Assembly: GCA_022448105.1 (NCBI GenBank)
Contig: JAKVAV010000017.1
Span: 17,995-55,872 of the forward strand
Length of the DNA stretch: 37,878 bases
Source: Flavobacteriales bacterium
GTDB lineage: Bacteria > Bacteroidota > Bacteroidia > Flavobacteriales_D > Cryomorphaceae
Direction: 5' to 3'
In this document: positions 33,726-37,878 of the stretch, in pieces
How the letters are laid out: every line of letters starts with the position of its first letter
Position numbering within the stretch: the first letter of the stretch is position 1
The notes under the pieces: generated by a model
Database searches by the model: none
The model's input: the letters and a program-made list of their open reading frames with translations, nothing else
What the model was told of the DNA's origin: nothing
Translations under genes and position numbers: made by a program

Positions 33726-34121
33726 ATGAAAACTATTATTTCTTTTACATCAGTACTACTCTTTTTTATTGCCAATTTGAATCTTGACGGCGAATATTCG
33801 GAAGCCAATCCTCAAGAACTTATAGGAACGTGGAAGCTAGATATGACACCCCACAAACCAGATGACGATCAATTTGCGATGATGGAAATCGTCAAGATCA
33901 AGGACAATGAATTTAAAGGCACCTTTTACCGTGAAGGAGTAAAAATCCAGAACGGACAGCTCAACAGTTTAACTGGAAGGGTTTACGGTGCCCTGGTTTC
34001 AAGCGACAATTCAGGATCTTATAATTCAAGCTTCTATTTAGAGGATGGCAAACTTTACGGTTCTACCCACGCCATCGATAGAAACTTCCTTTCGGTATGG
34101 GTGGCCTCGAAAGTGGAATAA
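33726..34121 (+). CDS. Small exported protein, function unknown
   Basis: The 131-residue protein has a hydrophobic N-terminus (MKTIISFTSVLLFFIANL), then a beta-rich domain starting with ELIGTWKLDM, a lipocalin-like opening motif, and containing FKGTFYREGVKIQNGQL and GSYNSSFYLEDGKLYGSTHA. Many small Bacteroidota lipocalin-like proteins begin this way, but no specific family is claimed. It follows the AraC-type regulator by 109 nt and has its own promoter box. Confidence 0.6.
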   Translation: MKTIISFTSVLLFFIANLNLDGEYSEANPQELIGTWKLDMTPHKPDDDQFAMMEIVKIKDNEFKGTFYREGVKIQNGQLNSLTGRVYGALVSSDNSGSYNSSFYLEDGKLYGSTHAIDRNFLSVWVASKVE

Positions 34122-34231
34122 GCCCGTCTAACTAATTCGGAAGTGGTTAGTGATTCCCAGGAATGATTTTAAGGTCTGCCGAAAAACGCTTTTGGCAGCG
34201 AGAAAGCCACATCCTTTTCCTACCAATGATC

Positions 34232-34268
34232 TGCCATACCTTCGTGATCTATGCACGTAGGTATGGTA
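34232..34268. repeat. Strong imperfect palindrome / stem-loop
   Basis: CCATACCT (34234-34241) pairs with AGGTATGG (34259-34266), and CGTG (34243-34246) with CACG (34254-34257) inside one T-T mismatch; loop ATCTATG. One flanking G-T and one T-A pair extend it. It lies 111 nt after the exported-protein gene and is followed by TATCTTTATG, so it could act as a 3'-end or weak terminator structure. Confidence 0.55.
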
Positions 34269-34436
34269 TCTTTATGAGGTGTCTAGAATGAGTTGCTAAA
34301 GTACTTTGAAGGCCCCCTCACTTCTTGGACTAGTTGAGTCATATGCTGGACTGCAGAACTAATGAAGTGAGTTTGTTGGGTGAAGAATAATTCAAAAAGC
34401 GAGTGGTGACGTAACCTGGGCAACGGAGGACCTCAC

Positions 34437-34477
34437 AAACCGAATACGTCGGTAGCGATTTTCAGCAAGGCAAGGTT
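34437..34477. repeat. Dispersed repeat, partial copy C
   Basis: AAACCGAATACGT, then 17 nt, then AAGGCAAGGTT, at exactly the same spacing as in copy A (26248 and 26278). Similarity then fades into GTCTCAAAAG. Confidence 0.55.
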
Positions 34478-34542
34478 TTGTCTCAAAAGATCAATAAATC
34501 TAAGTAACCTATTTCGCTTTTCACTACTTCGGTCGGGAGCGT

Positions 34543-34674
34543 AAACCGAATACGTTAATCGCAATGTATACACGGTTGTGGTCTTGTTGTGAAGTACGAT
34601 CAGAATCAACTATCCGTATCGCTGTTCACTTCTCCGATTTTATCGATACAGCATTTCTGGTCAGGCCGATGGCG
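34543..34674. repeat. Dispersed 132-bp repeat, copy B
   Basis: The segment has the same length and ends as copy A (AAACCGAATACGT to CCGATGGCG), with about 30 differences over 132 positions by eye and no gaps. It lies 66 bp downstream of partial copy C, in the same orientation. Confidence 0.7.
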
Positions 34675-34706
34675 CAGCTTTGGCGGATAATTAACCCGTT
34701 TAAAAC

Positions 34707-35005
34707 CTACTTCGCCCCCAAATAATTCTTCCCATAACTCGAATCTAGCTTCACCTTTCCGTAGTCCAATTTCAAATTCATCTTTTTGCTTTTGCTAAAT
34801 CGATCCATCCCCTTGGAGGTTACTCAAGTTCCAAATCGATGGGCATCTTCTGATCCTTCTCATCGATTATCAAGTTGGCCTTAGCCGTCATTTCAATGAT
34901 CATTCATACATTCTTTCAGTAATGAGTAAATACAGCTTGCTAGGCATTTCATCATCAAACACTGCGTGAATGTCCCCTCCTATGGTATTGGCGATAACGG
35001 GTCTT
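34707..35005 (-). pseudogene. C-terminal relic of a DUF4097-like gene paralogous to 30069-31028
   Basis: Read on the minus strand from about 35003, RPVIANTIGGDIHAVFDDEM corresponds to GPVIANTIGGNINVEFDDEL of the intact protein. MIIEMTAKANLIIDEK corresponds to INIELPAEASLSIDAK in a shifted frame, and DRFSKSKKMNLKLDYGKVKLDSSYGK to WFSNSKKMNLKLNDGKVKMKLDSGYGK in a third segment, ending in TAG (34709-34707). Two frameshifts and internal stops make it non-functional. Homology ends abruptly near 35005; the first two-thirds of the gene are missing. Confidence 0.85.
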
Positions 35006-35071
35006 TTAGGATTCTATTGAAAATAAACCCTGCTTGAAAGCCTAAACATATAGTGGACCTTTAAAAGGAGT

Positions 35072-35131
35072 ATGGATTCATTTCAATTCAGGGCCATTGT
35101 TTTTGATCTAGATAGGTTTCCTCTTTTATAG
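35072..35131 (+). pseudogene. Possible N-terminal relic of a HAD-like hydrolase gene
   Basis: After AAAGGAG, an ATG opens MDSFQFRAIVFDLDRFPLL followed by TAG. IVFDLD is the motif-I nucleophile signature (DxD) of HAD phosphatases, which normally continues FDLDGVL or FDLDGTL. Nothing clearly HAD-like follows in any frame except a vague IIDAFLHHSKA. The match is short and may be chance. Confidence 0.3.
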
Positions 35132-35478
35132 CGATCATTATTGATGCATTCCTCCATCATTCTAAAGCCATATTTCCCAGAGTCCAATAAACTTTAAAGC
35201 AGCTGCTCAGGTGAATTATACTACGCGAAGCACAAAACTATTGAGTAGAATATGCGTCCCTGCAACAGCTGTAAAACCTCACCAATTCGGTATGGTCTTA
35301 AAGGAGCCACGGAAAAAAACGAAACAAAAAATCGTGTGAGAAACCAAATATTGTAATCAATGAAGCATTTAAAAATAATGGCACATAACACTAAAGTTCA
35401 TTACTGATGGAGGCACAAAAACATTCTTCGGTCAGGTGAAACTCCTTTTCATTAGCGTCCTTGCTAGGGACATTGCTG

Positions 35479-36936
35479 CTATTCCACCATTTGAACATCA
35501 GGCATTTTCCAAGACTTATCATAATAAGTTTCAAGTGGTCCATAAAGTCTGAGATAAACGAAAAACCCCTTTTTAGAATTCGTTTGGACCCAATTATTCT
35601 CATAGCCACTGGGAGCAGATGGACCCGCATAAACTTTTATGTTGCCGTTTTCCTCTATCTTCAAACCCTCCATAACTGAGCTTATATCAGATTTCCCTTG
35701 GTCGTTTTGTATTATACAACGCGTGTCATTGTCATAAAATGTCAAAGACCAAAATTGATTAGCAGGAGCATCTTTTGGCACTACAATTTCGTAAGTATTT
35801 TTTCCGTCTAACCAGTTTCCTTCTTTGTCTACGTACGCACCTAGATATTTAGACCCACTACCCACATTGTTGAGTATCATTCCTTTGGAAGTTGTTATGG
35901 CTTCATATGTGTACGAAGCAATTTCTTGCACTTCGTAATAATTGGGGTGCAGATGATCCAGATACTCCATATTTAAAACATACAACCAATTACGATCTGG
36001 CCAGTGTTTTTCTTTGTATGACTCTCTGCTAAAGGTATTCACCATAGCAATTGCATTGCCCATTTCCTCTGCTTCTAATAAGACATGTTTCTGTGATTCA
36101 CTTGGTGAAAATTCCTTACCCTTTTCAATACCGGTACCACGCAATTGTGTCAAAATGAATCTATTTCTATCCACTACCGGTTCATTCTGCAAAACCCTAT
36201 TCAAGTCTTCCCAATATTCAAGGCCATGTGGTTGATTTCCCATCCATGTCGGGCTTTCGGTTGCCTCAATGAACTTTTGATGGTCACCAGATTCAGTAGT
36301 TTTATAAATCTTATGCTTTTTCAAAGCCCTTTCATAGGCCTCCCCATCCAATCCAATTATTCTAGTACCCAAAAAAACTAGATTACTAGTTGATTTCACA
36401 ATGAAATCACCATCATGGTTTTCTGGAATATTTGAATCTGGGCCAACCAATAGGTATTTTCCACCTTGTCCTTTATCGGGTCCGACAACTCCTAAATCAC
36501 ATAATGGTGATTGATAAATGTCGATCACCAGACCTCCAATTGGCCCTTCAGGAATTTCTACATAATAATTAGATTTTGCCAAATCTAACAGAGATACCAC
36601 ATACGGTGTGGTTGTGTTTGCAGTAATTATGGGAATTTTTGCTGACCGGTTGCTGTAAACAAGCCAATCACCGTGTTTTGCTTCTTTCAAAAAACCCTTG
36701 TGCCATTGCTCAATGCCAACGATAGGCAACGCATATTCATAAGCCGAGATGGCCTTAATTTTCATTTGTTCTATTCGCAAATCATCAACAACGTCTTGAT
36801 TCAAATAACCATTGGACTCATAGTTTATTAATAGTTGATCAGAGGTTGAATTTACTTGCACTTCTTTTTCCAAATTCGAGCATCCGAATAAAAGCAGGAC
36901 TGTGATGATTGAAACAATTGATTGGATGATCTTCAT
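35479..36936 (-). CDS. DUF1254/DUF1214 domain lipoprotein
   Basis: The 485-residue protein has a lipoprotein signal (MKIIQSIVSIITVLLLFGC, Cys19 after LLFG). Residues about 60-180 match DUF1254 (AYEYALPIVGIEQWHKGF, NTTTPYVVSLLDLAKSNYYVEIPEG) and about 360-475 match DUF1214 (YLGAYVDKEGNWLDGKNTYEIVVPKDAPANQFWSLTFYDNDTRCII, NWVQTNSKKGFFVYLRLYGPLETYYDKSWKMPDV). Such proteins are widespread and exported, with unproven enzymatic function. Base composition here looks more AT-rich than in the trp region. The next gene on the same strand lies 149 nt upstream. A near-match promoter element (TATGTTTA on the minus strand, about 37010-37003) precedes it. Confidence 0.88.
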   Translation of the reverse strand: MKIIQSIVSIITVLLLFGCSNLEKEVQVNSTSDQLLINYESNGYLNQDVVDDLRIEQMKIKAISAYEYALPIVGIEQWHKGFLKEAKHGDWLVYSNRSAKIPIITANTTTPYVVSLLDLAKSNYYVEIPEGPIGGLVIDIYQSPLCDLGVVGPDKGQGGKYLLVGPDSNIPENHDGDFIVKSTSNLVFLGTRIIGLDGEAYERALKKHKIYKTTESGDHQKFIEATESPTWMGNQPHGLEYWEDLNRVLQNEPVVDRNRFILTQLRGTGIEKGKEFSPSESQKHVLLEAEEMGNAIAMVNTFSRESYKEKHWPDRNWLYVLNMEYLDHLHPNYYEVQEIASYTYEAITTSKGMILNNVGSGSKYLGAYVDKEGNWLDGKNTYEIVVPKDAPANQFWSLTFYDNDTRCIIQNDQGKSDISSVMEGLKIEENGNIKVYAGPSAPSGYENNWVQTNSKKGFFVYLRLYGPLETYYDKSWKMPDVQMVE

Positions 36937-37085
36937 AATTTCTATTTTTATTCTGACGGCCTAGTATAAGAACAATAGTGGATTTCTAAGCACGAACTTT
37001 TTAGTTAAACATAGACGATTTTAAGGTTTGCTTACTTTCGTTCTAGAGATTGAGCCCCTATCATTTATATAAATTCTTGTCTAAA

Positions 37086-37878
37086 TTATTCAATTTCTAT
37101 TATTTCCACCATTCCATGTTCTACCTGTCTAAGGCCATCTGGTGCTGTAACATTGCTGAAAAACACCCACCTCCCTGCATCAAATTCAGCTTTAATATAT
37201 GATTCTAATCCTGGAGCAAGACTGCTTAGTCCTTGAGAAGGTGATTCAACAACTGGGGGAATATCTTGAAATGTTTTCGCCCATTGAATTAAGTCATTTT
37301 TATTCTTTTCAGGAGCCATTTTTCCTATTGTCATTTCGTGCGGTTCGTTTCCAATGTTTTTAACCTTTAACCAATGAGTTCCTTTCGTTAGCGATTTATT
37401 GAATTTGTACGAATATTCATCAAGCTCTACTTTGAAGGAAAAATTTGGTAGTTTAATATCATTAACCTCTTCACCTACGATAAAAGTTTTTGTTAAACCA
37501 TTAAAGAGATTAAATAAATCATATAGCGCATACTTGCCTGGTTCAAAATATTGATAAAAAGTTAAAGTGTCTTTAGGAGCTGTGGGGGAAGCGCCGCCAT
37601 ATCGGATGGCATAATCTGGTCGAGGGTTACCAGTATCTATGACTTTACTAAAATCCTCCAAATAATCATTCAAGGATTTATTATTTTTGAGTAGTAAGAA
37701 TTGACCATTGTGCTCAGTATTACCCAAGTTTACAAATTGTATTTTATGCCATCCTGATTTTAACGTTTCAGGCATATTTATTTTTTCCTCATCAATCTTA
37801 ATAGTCAAAATATTTTCTGCTACTACTTTTTTCTGTTCAAAATCAGGGTACTTTTTATCAGTTTCGTTTTTACATGAT
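37086..37878 (-). CDS. Lipoprotein with two tandem cupredoxin-like/beta-sandwich domains (5' end outside window)
   Basis: The minus-strand frame is open to the end of the window. Upstream of the apparent TTG start at 37808 it continues through SCKNETDKKYPDFEQKKVVAENIL, so the gene starts beyond 37878, and the Cys next to the edge fits a lipobox Cys with the signal peptide cut off. The visible protein has two similar halves: LKSGWHKIQFVNLGNTEHNGQFLLL and LTKGTHWLKVKNIGNEPHEMTIGKM, each followed by a helical segment ending in F (DYLEDF, QWAKTF) and a later FEPGKYALYD or FDAGRWVFFS strand. The layout recalls cupredoxin folds, with His in N.GN..H, but copper ligands are not established. Function unknown. 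Confidence 0.75.
   Translation of the reverse strand, partial: SCKNETDKKYPDFEQKKVVAENILTIKIDEEKINMPETLKSGWHKIQFVNLGNTEHNGQFLLLKNNKSLNDYLEDFSKVIDTGNPRPDYAIRYGGASPTAPKDTLTFYQYFEPGKYALYDLFNLFNGLTKTFIVGEEVNDIKLPNFSFKVELDEYSYKFNKSLTKGTHWLKVKNIGNEPHEMTIGKMAPEKNKNDLIQWAKTFQDIPPVVESPSQGLSSLAPGLESYIKAEFDAGRWVFFSNVTAPDGLRQVEHGMVEIIEIE

Larger units (their letters stand above)
34122..35478. other. 1.36-kb region without an intact gene: stem-loops, repeats and gene relics
   Basis: From left to right it holds the hairpin CTGCC-AAAA...TTTT-GGCAG (34176-34198, one bulged G), the large stem-loop at 34232-34268, repeat copies C and B, a DUF4097-like relic (34707-35005) and a possible HAD-hydrolase relic (35072-35131). 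Nothing convincing is seen from 35132 to 35478. This is where insertions and deletions seem to have accumulated. Confidence 0.6.

Noticed and set aside
35391-35630. A 79-codon minus-strand frame overlapping the end of the DUF1254 gene.
   Set aside because: Most of it overlaps the conserved DUF1214 C-terminus in another frame, and it has no independent start signal or family match.

Overview
The window looks like chromosomal DNA from a member of the Bacteroidota, most likely a marine-type Flavobacteriales relative (the lineage is inferred). The signs are a SusC-like TonB-dependent receptor with an N-terminal carboxypeptidase-regulatory domain, two genes ending in type IX secretion (Por) sorting domains, weak or absent Shine-Dalgarno sequences, and several matches to the Bacteroidota promoter box TAnnTTTG. 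I see no rRNA, tRNA, CRISPR array, transposase, integrase or phage gene.

Layout. 1-2082: the end of a polytopic membrane protein (probable GT-C glycosyltransferase, cut by the window edge) directly joined to a FAD-dependent oxidoreductase. 2129-3931 (-): secreted clan GH-A glycoside hydrolase. 4134-8176: TonB-dependent receptor, an outer-membrane-like protein and a small lipoprotein. 8177-10024 (-): a 615-residue PLP enzyme of the Cys/Met-metabolism family whose N-terminal half looks like a second, degenerate copy of the fold. 10144-17664: a complete trpEGDCFBA-aroF operon in which all seven gene junctions are ATGA overlaps. 17885-18954: small secreted protein and a YceI protein. 19095-25129: two decayed T9SS-secreted genes around an AsmA-like protein and a MORN/TonB-C protein. 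25223-28538: FKBP isomerase, DUF2461 protein and DEAD-box helicase. 28895-29722 (-): a duplicated-domain secreted protein broken by two in-frame stops. 30069-32188 (-): ECF sigma factor, membrane HEAT-repeat protein (probable anti-sigma) and secreted DUF4097-like protein, one operon. 32489-34121: membrane-bound AraC-type regulator and a small exported protein. 34122-35478: gene-poor stretch with dispersed repeats, a relic of a DUF4097-like paralogue and a possible HAD-hydrolase relic. 35479-37878 (-): DUF1254/DUF1214 lipoprotein and a duplicated-domain lipoprotein cut by the window end.

The clearest regulatory system is in front of trpE: a promoter (TTTG-N19-TACATTTG), a nearly leaderless 20-codon leader peptide with three consecutive Trp codons, mutually exclusive hairpins, and a perfect 11-bp terminator with seven T's ending 10 nt before the trpE start. 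This is the full architecture of ribosome-mediated trp attenuation. It would control the whole pathway from chorismate to tryptophan together with the DAHP synthase that feeds it.

The second theme is decay: three secreted-protein genes carry nonsense or frameshift lesions, a fragment of a DUF4097-like gene survives about 4.6 kb from its intact relative, and a 132-bp repeat occurs in two of the gene-free gaps.
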